Part shown: piece by piece, positions 25,608-35,131 of the stretch
Layout of the letters: every line of letters begins with the position of its first letter
Numbering within the stretch: position 1 is the stretch's first letter
Origin: Companilactobacillus formosensis
GTDB taxonomy: Bacteria; Bacillota; Bacilli; Lactobacillales; Lactobacillaceae
Direction: 5' to 3'
Length of the DNA stretch: 64,000 nucleotides
Assembly (NCBI RefSeq): GCF_005405305.1
Contig: NZ_BJDU01000009.1
Location: forward strand, 53,412 to 117,411
The notes under the pieces: generated by a model
What the model was told of the DNA's origin: nothing
Database searches by the model: none
What the model saw: the letters and a program-made list of their open reading frames with translations, nothing else
Translations under genes and position numbers: made by a program

Positions 25608-26693
25608 ATGTCGACAATTTTGACAAATGTTTCTAAGTCTTATGATTCGGATAAAACAGTTTTAAATGATGTAACTGCTGAAATCCAAACAGGGGAATTT
25701 TTCGTAATCGTTGGTCCATCAGGTTGCGGTAAAAGTACTTTATTGCGAATGATAGCAGGATTAACTTCTATCAGTGAAGGTGAAATTCATATCGATGGTC
25801 AATTAGTTAATGATTTACCACCAAAAGATCGTAATTTAACAATGGTTTTCCAAAGTTATGCGCTTTTCCCATTTTTAAGTGTTTGGGATAATGTGGCTTT
25901 TGGATTGAAAGCTCGTAAAAATACCTCACAATCAGAAATTGAAGAACGAGTTAATGAAGCCTTAAAGATGGTTAACTTAGAGGAATTAAAGGATCGCAAG
26001 CCGCGTGAATTATCAGGTGGTCAAAGACAACGTGTTGCTTTGGCCCGTGCTGTTGCTAGTGATGCCAAAATCTGTCTAATGGATGAACCTCTTTCTAACT
26101 TGGATGCGCAACTAAGAATTAAAATGCGCCAAGAAATTTATGCACTTCAAAGAAAACTTGGTTTGACTTTGATCTATGTTACTCACGATCAAGTAGAAGC
26201 GATGACTATGGCTGATCACATCATGGTGTTGCACGATTCTCAAGTTCAACAAATTGGAACACCAACTGAGATTTACAAACATCCAGCTAATGAATTTGTA
26301 GCTAGTTTCTTTGGGGTACCACCAATCAACTTATTGCCAGCAGTTAAAATCAATAATCAAAATATCAAAGTTAATGATGACTTTGAAATGTCTATCAATC
26401 AACAAGTTCCGGAAAGTGATTTTCAAGTTGGAATTAGACCAAATGAAATGATGCTCGAAAAAGTTGATGAATTGACAGCTAATGCCACAGTTAAGAGTGT
26501 TGAATTCTTAGGTGATGAAAAAATTGTTTATGCAAAAATGGCACATAACAACGTTGAAATTGCGGCAGTTGTTGCTAGTGATGCTGAGTTCAAGGCTTAT
26601 GATATGATTCTAGTTTCAGCCACAGCCAAAGTACTGTTGTTTAATCACGAAGGTGTCAACATTACGCAAATGGAGGCCGTAGTCAATGCTTAA
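25608..26693 (+). CDS. ugpC: Glycerol-3-phosphate ABC importer ATP-binding protein
   Basis: This 361-residue ATPase of the MalK/UgpC class has Walker A GPSGCGKST, signature LSGGQRQR, Walker B ICLMDEPLSNLD and switch HD in YVTHDQVEAMTM. The C-terminal regulatory OB domain (about 240-361) carries VGIRPNEMML. The UgpC assignment rests on the operon order ATPase-permease-permease-binding protein and on the binding protein. ATG 25608 has GGAGGGG upstream. An upstream GTG-like frame extension has no support. Confidence 0.88.
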   Translation: MSTILTNVSKSYDSDKTVLNDVTAEIQTGEFFVIVGPSGCGKSTLLRMIAGLTSISEGEIHIDGQLVNDLPPKDRNLTMVFQSYALFPFLSVWDNVAFGLKARKNTSQSEIEERVNEALKMVNLEELKDRKPRELSGGQRQRVALARAVASDAKICLMDEPLSNLDAQLRIKMRQEIYALQRKLGLTLIYVTHDQVEAMTMADHIMVLHDSQVQQIGTPTEIYKHPANEFVASFFGVPPINLLPAVKINNQNIKVNDDFEMSINQQVPESDFQVGIRPNEMMLEKVDELTANATVKSVEFLGDEKIVYAKMAHNNVEIAAVVASDAEFKAYDMILVSATAKVLLFNHEGVNITQMEAVVNA

Positions 26694-27627
26694 GACTTCT
26701 ACGACTGACGTTGTTCCAGAAAAAAATGTTCAAGCAAAGCAACGTCACGGTTTTCGTTTAAATGCTAAAGATAAATATTTTGCTTCAATTTTTTTAGGTC
26801 CATCAATTTTGATCTTAGGACTATTCGTTTTCTACCCAATGTTTAAAACCCTCTACATCAGTATGTTTTTAACTAATACTTTAGGTAAAACGACAGTGTA
26901 CGTCGGTTTTCAAAATTACGCTAAATTAATTACTTCGCCAGATTTCGTTTCTAGTATGTGGGTCACCTTTGTCTATGTTTTAGCAGTAACAGTTTTGACG
27001 ATTGCTTTAGGATTATTGTTAGCCAATTTAGCTAGTCAAAAGTTACCTGGTATCGGTATTTTCAGAACGCTTTATTCAGTAACAATGGGTGTTTCTGTAG
27101 CCGTAGCTGCTATTTTTTGGCTATTCATCTTTAATCCTTCAACTGGATTCTTTGCTCTATTGAGTAATTGGTTGAATTTGCCAGTGGTCAATTGGTTGAC
27201 TAGTCCTACTAATGCCATGTGGGCAGTTATTATCACGACAGTTTGGATGCATTTAGGATTTACTTTCTTGATTTTGTTGGGAGCTATTGAATCAGTTCCT
27301 AGTACTTTGTACGAAGCAGCTGATGTTGAAGGAGCATCGCCCAGATATCAATTTTTCCACATTACTATTCCTATGATTTCACCAACATTGTTCTTTGTTT
27401 CCACAATTACGATCATTGATGCGTTCAAGAGTTTTGGTTTGATTGATTTGATTACTAAAGGTGGTCCTACTAATGCCACTAATATGTTAGTTTATCGAAT
27501 TTACAAAGACGCCTTTTACAGTGGGAATTATGCTAAATCTAGTGCGGAAGCAATTATTTTGACAGTTATCATTGCTTTCTTCACCTTATTGCAATTCAAA
27601 TTTTTAGAGAAAAAGGTGAACTACTAA
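26686..27627 (+). CDS. ugpA: Glycerol-3-phosphate ABC importer permease 1
   Basis: This 313-residue permease of the MalF/UgpA class has six predicted helices after a charged N-terminus. The EAA loop EAADVEGASPRYQFFHITIPMISP contacts the ATPase. It overlaps the ATPase gene by 8 nt and the next permease by 1 nt, so the four genes form one translation-coupled operon. Confidence 0.88.
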   Translation: MLKTSTTDVVPEKNVQAKQRHGFRLNAKDKYFASIFLGPSILILGLFVFYPMFKTLYISMFLTNTLGKTTVYVGFQNYAKLITSPDFVSSMWVTFVYVLAVTVLTIALGLLLANLASQKLPGIGIFRTLYSVTMGVSVAVAAIFWLFIFNPSTGFFALLSNWLNLPVVNWLTSPTNAMWAVIITTVWMHLGFTFLILLGAIESVPSTLYEAADVEGASPRYQFFHITIPMISPTLFFVSTITIIDAFKSFGLIDLITKGGPTNATNMLVYRIYKDAFYSGNYAKSSAEAIILTVIIAFFTLLQFKFLEKKVNY

Positions 27628-28457
27628 TGACACAAATTGATGAAAGAGCAGCTTTGAAAAAGTTTTTTAACTATTTATTGTTAATCGTTTTAGCAGTAAT
27701 AATTTTGGCACCATTTTTCATTGGAATTTGGACTAGTTTCTTGCCAACAATGGATATTGCCAAAGGAAATCTCTTCAGTACGAATATTTCATTTGATAAT
27801 TATGTAGCAGCTTTTACTAAGACACCAATCTTACGTTATTTATTGAATACGTTAGTAATTTCAACAATTACGATGATTGCACAATTGATCTTTTGTTCCA
27901 TGAGTGCCTATGCTTTCGTCTTTTTGAAATTCAAATATCGTAAGACTATCTTTACATTGTTTCTAATTACGATGATGCTACCATTTGAAGCTGAAATCAT
28001 TCCTAATTTTGCGACAGTTAAGCAAATGGGCTTGTTGGATAATTATGCAGTTTTGATCGTGCCATTTTTAACTTCTGCATTTGGAACTTTCATGCTTCGT
28101 CAATCGTTCATGCAAACACCAATTGAATTGAAGGAAGCTTCTGATATTGAAGGTTTAAACCATTTTCAATTTTATTGGAACATCGTTTTGCCTTATAACA
28201 AGATCAGCATGATAACTCTAGGGGCATACAGTTTCTTAGGCTCATGGAATCAATACCTCTGGCCAATGTTGACAACATTTAGTAATAATTCTCGAATGAT
28301 TCAAAATGGTTTGAAACAACTGCAATCTGAGGAGACTTTCAATGATTGGGGTATGATTCAAGCTAGTGCAGCAATTATTGTTATTCCAACTATTATCGTC
28401 TTATTTATTGGTCAACATTACTTCAAATCAGGGATGAATGAGGGGGCAGTTAAATAA
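27627..28457 (+). CDS. ugpE: Glycerol-3-phosphate ABC importer permease 2
   Basis: This 276-residue permease of the MalG/UgpE class has EAA loop EASDIEGLNHFQFYWNIVLPYNK and ends in a C-terminal hydrophobic segment. Start and stop each overlap the neighbouring genes by one base (ATGA/TAATG type junctions). It is the second half of the heterodimeric channel. Confidence 0.88.
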   Translation: MTQIDERAALKKFFNYLLLIVLAVIILAPFFIGIWTSFLPTMDIAKGNLFSTNISFDNYVAAFTKTPILRYLLNTLVISTITMIAQLIFCSMSAYAFVFLKFKYRKTIFTLFLITMMLPFEAEIIPNFATVKQMGLLDNYAVLIVPFLTSAFGTFMLRQSFMQTPIELKEASDIEGLNHFQFYWNIVLPYNKISMITLGAYSFLGSWNQYLWPMLTTFSNNSRMIQNGLKQLQSEETFNDWGMIQASAAIIVIPTIIVLFIGQHYFKSGMNEGAVK

Positions 28458-29809
28458 TGTCTAAGTATAAGAAATTAGTTATGCCATTGATTGCTGTCTT
28501 AGGGATTTTATTAGTTGCAGTTTTTGGACACAGTCTTTCTGTTAAGTCAGCTGATAATCATGATCGAATTCCAATTGTTTTTTGGCATGAAATGGGTGGA
28601 CCTTCAGAAGATGCTTTGGAAAAAGTAGTTGATGGGTTTAATAAATCACAAACCAAGTACAAGGTTATTCCTAAGTATCAAGGTACTTACGATGAAGCAA
28701 TCCAAAAGATTTTACAAACACATAATACGAGCACTTCACCAGCAGTCTTCCAAGCTTTTGACATTTCGACTGCTCAAATGCTTCACAGTGGTTATACAAC
28801 GCCAGTACAAAATTTTATTGACGAAGATAATTACGATGTAAGCAAGATTTCTTCAGTGGCTCGTGCCTTTTATGCTAATAAAGGTAAGCAACAAGCTATG
28901 CCATTTAATACTTCACAGCCAGTTTTGTATTACAATGCTAGTTTGCTGAAGAAATACAATATCACACCACCACCAGTTTCACCTTCATACAGTGATATCA
29001 CTAGAGTTGCCAAAGAATTGTATGAAAAGTCTCATCACAAAGTTAAAGGTATGACCGTTCAAGTTTATGGTTGGTTCTTGGAACAAGCTTTAGCTAATGC
29101 CAACGCTCAGTTAGCTAACAATAATGATGGACATACTGGTAATCCAACTAAGGTTTCTATCAATAATCCTGATACTGTAGAATTTTTGGAATGGATCAGA
29201 GAAAACATCAAATCTGGTGATTTCATCGACTACGGTTCAGGTGCCAGTGCTGGTGCTAATCAAACTGCCGGTTTCTTGTCTGACAAGGTTGGAATCTTCA
29301 TTCAATCATCTGCAAGTATCGGTCAATTAACTAAGAATAATAAAAATGAACTAGGAATCACATACTTCCCACATCCCGATAACAAAAAAGCTAATGGTGT
29401 AGCTATCGGTGGGGCAGCACTTTGGATTTCTAACGATAAGCCAAAAGATGTTCAACGTGGAGCTTTTGAATTCATCAAATATACTTTGAAACCAGAAGTT
29501 CAAGCACAATGGCAAAAATCTACTGGATATTTAGCTTTGAATAAAGACTCACAAAAGACATCTATCCTAGAAGATCTTTACGCTAAAAATCCTGAATCAA
29601 AAGTACCAGGTCAACAATTAGCTACTGCCAAAGCTAATTATTCAAACTCTGGTATTTTGATGGAAGGAATGCAACTAACACGTCAACTCGAAGAAATAGC
29701 TATGGAAACAGTCTACAATGGTGGCGACATCAAGAAGGCTTTGGATACTGCTGATAAGAATATCAACGATAACTTAACACAGTTGAACCGAGCTAACGGA
29801 TACGAATAA
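28457..29809 (+). CDS. ugpB: Glycerol-3-phosphate-binding protein, apparently without lipobox
   Basis: This 450-residue extracellular solute-binding protein (family 1) has the UgpB-like start of the mature part, IVFWHEMGGPSEDALEKVVDGFN, and YKVIPKYQGTYDEAIQKIL. The N-terminal 25 residues form a hydrophobic segment (LVMPLIAVLGILLVAVFG), but no Cys is present for lipid modification, unusual for a Gram-positive binding protein. It may be held by an uncleaved signal anchor or cleaved near KSA. UgpB binds sn-glycerol-3-phosphate and glycerophosphodiesters. A terminator follows 2 nt downstream. Confidence 0.85.
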   Translation: MSKYKKLVMPLIAVLGILLVAVFGHSLSVKSADNHDRIPIVFWHEMGGPSEDALEKVVDGFNKSQTKYKVIPKYQGTYDEAIQKILQTHNTSTSPAVFQAFDISTAQMLHSGYTTPVQNFIDEDNYDVSKISSVARAFYANKGKQQAMPFNTSQPVLYYNASLLKKYNITPPPVSPSYSDITRVAKELYEKSHHKVKGMTVQVYGWFLEQALANANAQLANNNDGHTGNPTKVSINNPDTVEFLEWIRENIKSGDFIDYGSGASAGANQTAGFLSDKVGIFIQSSASIGQLTKNNKNELGITYFPHPDNKKANGVAIGGAALWISNDKPKDVQRGAFEFIKYTLKPEVQAQWQKSTGYLALNKDSQKTSILEDLYAKNPESKVPGQQLATAKANYSNSGILMEGMQLTRQLEEIAMETVYNGGDIKKALDTADKNINDNLTQLNRANGYE

Positions 29810-29810
29810 A

Positions 29811-29855
29811 AAAGAACCTTGTCAGAAAGTTACATACATTCTGATAAGGTTCTTT
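29811..29855. terminator. Bidirectional terminator between ugpB and the EamA gene
   Basis: AAAGAACCTTGTCAGAA pairs with TTCTGATAAGGTTCTTT. T runs exist on both strands, so it serves the two convergent genes. Confidence 0.88.
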
Positions 29856-29858
29856 GTG

Positions 29859-30770
29859 CTATTTAGAGTTTCTATGTAAATTAAATAAATTAGGTGGTAA
29901 TGCCTGTAAGAAAGTAATTCCTAAAATCAATAAGGCTCCCATCAATTCTGCAAAACTAACTTTTGTATTGAGTACAGTTACTGCCAAGACAGTTGCAGTC
30001 AAAGGTTCAAAAGCACTCAACATGCCGGTAGTGGCAGGAGTTAAGTAATTAAGACTTTGCAAGTAGAATAAATAAGAAAACATCGTACCACCAGTGACGA
30101 TGAAGATGATACAAATAATGGCGGTCCAATTTAATTCGGGAACGTGGGTTAAATCAGCAAATGGTGCAAAGACAATTCCTCCAAGTAGCATCGACCAACC
30201 GGTAACGATCCGTGCATCAAAACGTTTCAATAATTCACGTGGTAATAAGGTGTATGAAGCTTGACTGATACCAGCTCCAACACCCCATAGAACTGCAGCC
30301 GGTGATAACATCAGTTGGTTGATGTGTCCATGTGTTACTAACAAAAATGTTCCCAAAAGTGCCAAGACGATTGAAATTAAATCGATTCTTCGTGGCATTT
30401 GCAGCTTTCGCAGTGAAATATAAATAATAATGAATAATGGCCCTAAGAATTGTAAAACTGTGGCTGTTGGTGCGTTGCCGTATTTGATTGCCATGAAATA
30501 AGTATATTGAGCTGGCAACATTCCTAATAGTCCGAAAGCTAGTAGTTGGAAAATGTAGCGTGGTTTTTTCAAAATAGCAAATAGCTCTTTGGAATCAATG
30601 AAATAACACCAAATAACTAACATCAATCCAGCAAAGAGCAAGCGAATACCGACGATCCACTGTGTGGGGATGCTTTCTTGAGTGAATAAATATTGCGCGA
30701 TACTGCCAGAAAATCCCCATAGGACTGGTCCCGCAATCGCATAGAAGAAACCTTTTTGCTTATCAGTCAT
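29859..30770 (-). CDS. EamA/DMT-family metabolite exporter
   Basis: This 303-residue membrane protein has ten predicted helices arranged as two EamA domains (PF00892): AIAGPVLWGFSGSIAQYLF at the start and AAVLWGVGAGISQASYTLLP at the second half. Members export amino acids, sugars or other metabolites. The start has GGGGGA upstream. It is a single gene, convergent with the ugp operon. The substrate is unknown. Confidence 0.9.
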   Translation of the reverse strand: MTDKQKGFFYAIAGPVLWGFSGSIAQYLFTQESIPTQWIVGIRLLFAGLMLVIWCYFIDSKELFAILKKPRYIFQLLAFGLLGMLPAQYTYFMAIKYGNAPTATVLQFLGPLFIIIYISLRKLQMPRRIDLISIVLALLGTFLLVTHGHINQLMLSPAAVLWGVGAGISQASYTLLPRELLKRFDARIVTGWSMLLGGIVFAPFADLTHVPELNWTAIICIIFIVTGGTMFSYLFYLQSLNYLTPATTGMLSAFEPLTATVLAVTVLNTKVSFAELMGALLILGITFLQALPPNLFNLHRNSK

Positions 30771-30853
30771 AATAATCCCCCTTTCACATAGATTTCATGC
30801 TAACACACTAAAAATTAATTCCAAGATGTCCAGTAAAAAAATACTAGTTCCTG

Positions 30854-30859
30854 TATAAT
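30854..30859 (+). promoter_or_regulatory. -10 box of the NatAB-like operon
   Basis: A consensus TATAAT lies 34 bp upstream of the ATG at 30893. No clear -35 box. Confidence 0.4.
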
Positions 30860-30892
30860 TTTAGTTATTAAAGTAGGGAAAGGGGATTTGGA

Positions 30893-31789
30893 ATGTTAAA
30901 AATTAAAGATATTCGAAAGAATTTCGGCGATTTAAAGGCCTTAGACGATGTTTCGTTTGATGTTGATGACGGTCATATTTTGGGCTTGATTGGACAAAAT
31001 GGTGCCGGTAAATCGACCACATTTCACAGTATTTTGAACTTTTTGCATTATCAGGGGACTATCACTTGGAATGATCAACCAATTACTGAAGATGTTTTCA
31101 ATCAAATTGGTTATTTGCCTGAAGAGCGTAGTTTGATGCCTAAATTAACTGTCGAACAACAGATTATTTATTTAGCTCGTTTGAAGGGGAAAACAGCTAA
31201 AGAAATTCGTCCACAAATAGATGTTTGGTTACAAAAGTTTGCAGTCAAGGGAACTAAAAAAGATAAGATCAAAGACTTATCCAAAGGTAATCAACAGAAG
31301 GTACAACTTATCTGTACTTTGATCCACCATCCTAAGTTGATTATTTTGGATGAACCATTCAGCGGACTCGATCCAGTTAACTCTGACCTCTTAAAAAAAG
31401 CTATCTTTGAAGCCAAAGACCAGGGAGCAGCAATAATCTTCTCCAGCCACGATATGGAAAACGTTGAAGAACTTTGTGACAGTCTAGTGATGCTTCGAAA
31501 TGGTCAAGTAGTCTTGAAGGGAACCGTTCGCCAAGTTCGACAGGAATTCGGTCGTACGAGAATTTTTGTCACAACTGATTGGACTAAAGAACAACTCGAA
31601 CAATTGCCACACGTTGTCAAAGTTGAACCGCAAGAAGAAAAGCGTTTTGTTTTAAGATTAGACGATGAAACAGCTGGTAAGGAAATCTTCAATGAATTAA
31701 CTCACGGTCAATATATCGAAGAATTCAGTCAACAACCACCAACTTTGAACGAAATATTCCGTTTGAAAGCAGGTGCTAAAGATGAATAA
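30893..31789 (+). CDS. ABC transporter ATP-binding protein, NatA/YhaQ-like
   Basis: This 298-residue ATPase has Walker A GQNGAGKST, Q-loop YLPEERSLMPKLT, signature LSKGNQQKVQ and Walker B LIILDEPFSGLD. The YLPEERGL-type Q-loop and KGNQQ signature, plus a DUF4162-like C-terminal domain (about 225-298), match NatA and B. subtilis YhaQ, which has the same length. It works with the permease encoded next, overlapping by 8 nt. The role is probably export or envelope homeostasis. Confidence 0.88.
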   Translation: MLKIKDIRKNFGDLKALDDVSFDVDDGHILGLIGQNGAGKSTTFHSILNFLHYQGTITWNDQPITEDVFNQIGYLPEERSLMPKLTVEQQIIYLARLKGKTAKEIRPQIDVWLQKFAVKGTKKDKIKDLSKGNQQKVQLICTLIHHPKLIILDEPFSGLDPVNSDLLKKAIFEAKDQGAAIIFSSHDMENVEELCDSLVMLRNGQVVLKGTVRQVRQEFGRTRIFVTTDWTKEQLEQLPHVVKVEPQEEKRFVLRLDDETAGKEIFNELTHGQYIEEFSQQPPTLNEIFRLKAGAKDE

Positions 31790-33005
31790 ATTATGGATTG
31801 TCACTCTAGAAACTTTTTGGAGACAAGTTAAGTCTTGGAGTTTTTTGACTTTGATCTTGGGACCATTTATTATGTTCGCCATTACTATCGGAGCTGGATA
31901 TTTAGGTTACCAAAGTGGTGGCACGAGTTCAGAAATTGCTGTTATCAGTAATCAACCACAACTTCGCCAAAATTTCATCAAAGAAAACAAAGATGACGTC
32001 ATGAAAAAAGTCACTGATGTCAAAACTGCCAAGAAAAAAATGAACAGTGACAGTTTAGCTGGATATTTGCTTTTAGATGTTGATAATCAAAAAATCAGTG
32101 CCAAATATGTCGGGACGAGTTCACTAAGTTCATCTTTGAAAACTAAAGTGAATAGTTATTTGGCCAAAACTCAGCAACAATTAAATTTATCTAATGCGCA
32201 ACTTTCACCAGCACAAATTAAGGCCTTGGCTCAACAACCAAGTTTTAAAGAAACCGTCCAAAAGAAGACTGGAACGGCCAATATGGCAAAAACTATCTCG
32301 TTTTGGATCACAATCGTTATGGTTTATATGATCTTGAATACTTATACAAGCATCACAGCTCAAGAAATTGCTTCCGAAAAAGGTACGAAGATTATGGAGA
32401 TTATTTTCTCCAGTACGACCGCTGTGAAGTATTTCTTAGGTAAAGTTTTCGGTGTCTTGTTAGTCATTCTGCTACAAATTTTAATTTATCTATTCGGAGG
32501 TTGGGGTGCTTATATCTTTGCCCAAAATTCGGATTTGACTAAAGATATCGTTGCTCAAAATCAATCACTGATTACTTCTGTTTTGAAAAACCTCTTGAGT
32601 ATCAATTTAGTGTACTTACTCTTAGGAGTAGTTATCTTTACAATTTTAGCTGCCTTCTCAGGTGCTTTAGTTGCTAAAGTTGAGGATGCGGCTAAGGCTG
32701 CTCAACCAGTAATCATGTTGAATTTGTTAGCATTTTTCGTAACTTTCCCATTCCAAAACAATCTCGACTCAATTGTCGTAAAAATCCTATCCTACGTACC
32801 ATTTTTCTCTTCATACTTCATGCCACTGCGAATCATCAACAACGATGCTGCCGGTATAGAAATTATTATTTCACTAGTAGTTCTAGTAGCAAGTTGTATC
32901 TTGTTAGCTTGGTATATTGGTAAAATTTATCAAGGTTTGATGTTACAAACTGATGATTCTAGTTTCTGGAAGAGATTCACACGTGGACTTTCTTATAGTA
33001 AATAA
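31782..33005 (+). CDS. ABC-2 permease, NatB/YhaP-like
   Basis: This membrane protein of about 407 residues of the ABC-2 family (PF12698) has one N-terminal helix (FLTLILGPFIMFAITIGAGYL), then an extracytoplasmic domain rich in Ser/Lys/Gln (about 50-165), and then five or six C-terminal helices. The segment EIASEKGTKIMEIIFSSTTAVKYFLGKVFGV is the family's conserved cytoplasmic loop. Start at ATG 31782 overlaps the ATPase gene. The order matches the B. subtilis yhaQP pair. Confidence 0.88.
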   Translation: MNKLWIVTLETFWRQVKSWSFLTLILGPFIMFAITIGAGYLGYQSGGTSSEIAVISNQPQLRQNFIKENKDDVMKKVTDVKTAKKKMNSDSLAGYLLLDVDNQKISAKYVGTSSLSSSLKTKVNSYLAKTQQQLNLSNAQLSPAQIKALAQQPSFKETVQKKTGTANMAKTISFWITIVMVYMILNTYTSITAQEIASEKGTKIMEIIFSSTTAVKYFLGKVFGVLLVILLQILIYLFGGWGAYIFAQNSDLTKDIVAQNQSLITSVLKNLLSINLVYLLLGVVIFTILAAFSGALVAKVEDAAKAAQPVIMLNLLAFFVTFPFQNNLDSIVVKILSYVPFFSSYFMPLRIINNDAAGIEIIISLVVLVASCILLAWYIGKIYQGLMLQTDDSSFWKRFTRGLSYSK

Positions 33006-33007
33006 CC

Positions 33008-33048
33008 AAAAAGGCAACCTACTAATTTAAAATAGTAGATTGCCTTTA
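33008..33048. terminator. Terminator between the ABC operon and glpF
   Basis: AAAGGCAACCTACTA ... TAGTAGATTGCCTTT. The stem lies between two convergent genes and probably serves both. Confidence 0.8.
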
Positions 33049-33056
33049 TTTATTAT

Positions 33057-33776
33057 CTAAAAGAATAATGCGTAAGTTTTAACCGCAACGATAGCACCTA
33101 AGATTGGAGCTACGACTGGTACCCAACTGTACTTCCATTGGGAAGAACCCTTAGGATTTAAAGGTAATAGAGCATGCAAGATACGAGGACCTAAGTCACG
33201 AGCTGGATTCAAAGCAGGACCTGTTGGGCCACCGAATGAAACAACCAAACACATAACCAAGAATCCAAGACCGATAAAGTCGGCACGTGGATCAATGTGG
33301 TCTGAAGTCAATGCTACAGCACCGAAGACCAAAATGAATGTTCCAATAAATTCGTTGATAAAACCGTTCAAACGACTATTTTCAGCGTCGATTGTTGAGA
33401 AAGTTCCAAGAATACTTTCAACGTTTTCTGTTTTGTTATAGTAAGGTTTGTAGGCTGCAACGATTAACATTTGACCAAAGATTGCACCTAAGAATTGAGC
33501 GATAAGGTAAGGACCAACTTCTGCCCATGGGAATTGACCATTGATAGCCAAGCCCAAAGTCATGGCTGGATTGATTTGACCACCTGAGATGGGACCGAAC
33601 ATCATAGCTGGTACCATAACACCGATACCGTAACCGAATCCGATTAAAATCCACCCACCGTGGAATCCTTTCGTTCCTTTTAATTCAACGTTGGCAACTG
33701 AACCATTACCGAGGGCAACCATGATAGCTGTTCCGATAAATTCAGCGATACAACGTACTAACAACGTATAATGCAT
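33057..33776 (-). CDS. glpF: Glycerol facilitator / aquaglyceroporin
   Basis: This 239-residue MIP-family channel has both NPA motifs, GGQINPAMTLG (about 65) and GPALNPARDLGPR (about 185). The Asp after the second NPAR marks the glycerol-conducting branch. Six helices and two half-helices are visible. I chose ATG 33776 because AGGGGTAG lies upstream and MHYTLLVRCIAEFIGT is the normal start. The longer frame would add 27 untypical residues. A 230-nt leader with an intrinsic terminator precedes it. Together with ugpCAEB it suggests glycerol and glycerol-3-phosphate use. Confidence 0.92.
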   Translation of the reverse strand: MHYTLLVRCIAEFIGTAIMVALGNGSVANVELKGTKGFHGGWILIGFGYGIGVMVPAMMFGPISGGQINPAMTLGLAINGQFPWAEVGPYLIAQFLGAIFGQMLIVAAYKPYYNKTENVESILGTFSTIDAENSRLNGFINEFIGTFILVFGAVALTSDHIDPRADFIGLGFLVMCLVVSFGGPTGPALNPARDLGPRILHALLPLNPKGSSQWKYSWVPVVAPILGAIVAVKTYALFF

Positions 33777-33930
33777 AATTAATACTACCCCTAAATTTAA
33801 TTGATTTGGCTTATCAAGATTTTTGAAATTTAGTAAAACACGAATATTAAAATCCACTCAAAAATGGGTTAAATCATATAAATTCGTAATAATTTGTCTT
33901 TTATGAGTGAATCTAGTTCAATTTTCACAT

Positions 33931-34016
33931 AAAAAAATTGCTCCAACAACACGGGGCAATAATTACTAACATAAACTTCAAAATAAATCAAATGGTAAGC
34001 AACATTTAACATTGTA
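33931..34016 (-). promoter_or_regulatory. glpF promoter and leader terminator
   Basis: On the minus strand an extended -10 (TGATACAAT, TACAAT at 34016-34011) predicts a start near 34004. About 45 nt on, ATTGCCCC (33960-33953) pairs with GGAGCAAT (33944-33937) and is followed by seven Ts. That intrinsic terminator lies about 155 nt before the glpF start codon. Transcription of glpF would need read-through, so this may be an attenuator or a short RNA of about 75 nt. No known riboswitch was recognised. Confidence 0.5.
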
Positions 34017-34071
34017 TCATACATTCCGAATATTTTTGGTTATTTTCAGAAAAATCAAATAGTTTTTGCTC

Positions 34072-34077
34072 TATAAT
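34072..34077 (+). promoter_or_regulatory. -10 box of the D-2-hydroxyacid dehydrogenase gene
   Basis: TATAAT lies 30 bp upstream of the ATG at 34107. No matching -35 box was found. Confidence 0.4.
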
Positions 34078-34106
34078 AGAAATAATTCTAAAAGCGAGGT
34101 AGGAAT

Positions 34107-35051
34107 ATGAAAGTTCTCAGTTTAGTTAATTTAACAAAGAAACAAACGGAAAAAATTCAATCAATTTCTGGTGTAGACTTAAAAGTTATTTCTCCTAAAA
34201 AAGTTACTGCGCAAGATCTTGATGGAGTAGAAGTACTTTATGATTGGTCCAATACTTTGAAAGACGCTGTTTTAAAGAGTGATACCTTGAATTGGATTCA
34301 AGTTGTCCGTGCTGGCGTCGACGCTTTACCTTTGCGCGAATTGAATGAGAAGGGTGTTATTTTAACTAACGGTTCTGGTGCTAATGCCATTAACATTGCT
34401 GAACAAACTTTGGCTTACATGTTGATGTTCGTTCGTCGCATGAATTACACTGCACGACGCCAAGACGCTAGAGAATGGAAGCACGAAGAAGGTTATGATG
34501 AAGTTTACAATAAGACTGTCATGATCGTTGGCGTGGGTCACATTGGTAAAATGGTCGCTCAATACGCTAAGGCTTTAGGAATGAAGACAATTGGTGTTAG
34601 AAGAAGCGATAAACCAGTTGCCAATATTGACGAAATGATTTCAATGGAAGATATGAAAAAGCGTATCAATGAAGTTCACTTCGTAGTCAATGCTTTGCCT
34701 GGAACAAATGATACCGTAGGACTATTCAATCAAGAAATTTTCCAACTTATGTCCAAGAAAGCTTACTATATTAATGTTGGTCGTGGTAAGACTACTAATA
34801 TGGATGATTTAGTTGCTGCTCTTCAAAATGGAGAAATTGCCGGAGCCGGTCTTGATGTTACGACACCTGAACCTCTTCCAAGCACTAGTCCACTTTGGGA
34901 TATGGAAAATGTCATTATTACGCCTCATGATGCCGGTGATAGTGTTCATTATGGCGAACGTGCCTTCAAGATTTTCAAACGCAATTTGAAATCATACGTG
35001 GAAAATGGTGAAGTGGTTGAAAACGTCGTTAACTATTCAACTGGATATTAG
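34107..35051 (+). CDS. D-2-hydroxyacid dehydrogenase (NAD-dependent)
   Basis: This 314-residue cytoplasmic enzyme of the D-2-hydroxyacid dehydrogenase superfamily (PF00389/PF02826) has NAD loop GVGHIGKMVAQ at about 146-156. The catalytic triad is Arg in NVGRGKTTNMDD, Glu in DVTTPEPLP and His in ITPHDAGDS. It interconverts 2-oxoacids and D-2-hydroxyacids, but the substrate is unclear. It shows similarity in layout to the phosphoglycerate dehydrogenase-like group rather than D-lactate dehydrogenase. The ribosome site is GAGGTAGG. Confidence 0.9.
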   Translation: MKVLSLVNLTKKQTEKIQSISGVDLKVISPKKVTAQDLDGVEVLYDWSNTLKDAVLKSDTLNWIQVVRAGVDALPLRELNEKGVILTNGSGANAINIAEQTLAYMLMFVRRMNYTARRQDAREWKHEEGYDEVYNKTVMIVGVGHIGKMVAQYAKALGMKTIGVRRSDKPVANIDEMISMEDMKKRINEVHFVVNALPGTNDTVGLFNQEIFQLMSKKAYYINVGRGKTTNMDDLVAALQNGEIAGAGLDVTTPEPLPSTSPLWDMENVIITPHDAGDSVHYGERAFKIFKRNLKSYVENGEVVENVVNYSTGY

Positions 35052-35057
35052 TTGTAC

Positions 35058-35081
35058 CCGCTTACAATAGAAAAGCGGTTT
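35058..35081 (+). terminator. Weak hairpin after the dehydrogenase
   Basis: CCGCTT ... AAGCGG is followed by TTTGAG. The T run is short, so read-through into the next gene is possible. Confidence 0.4.
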
Positions 35082-35131
35082 GAGAAACTCGGTGGATGTA
35101 TTAAAATGTTACTAGATATACGAAAGGAAAA

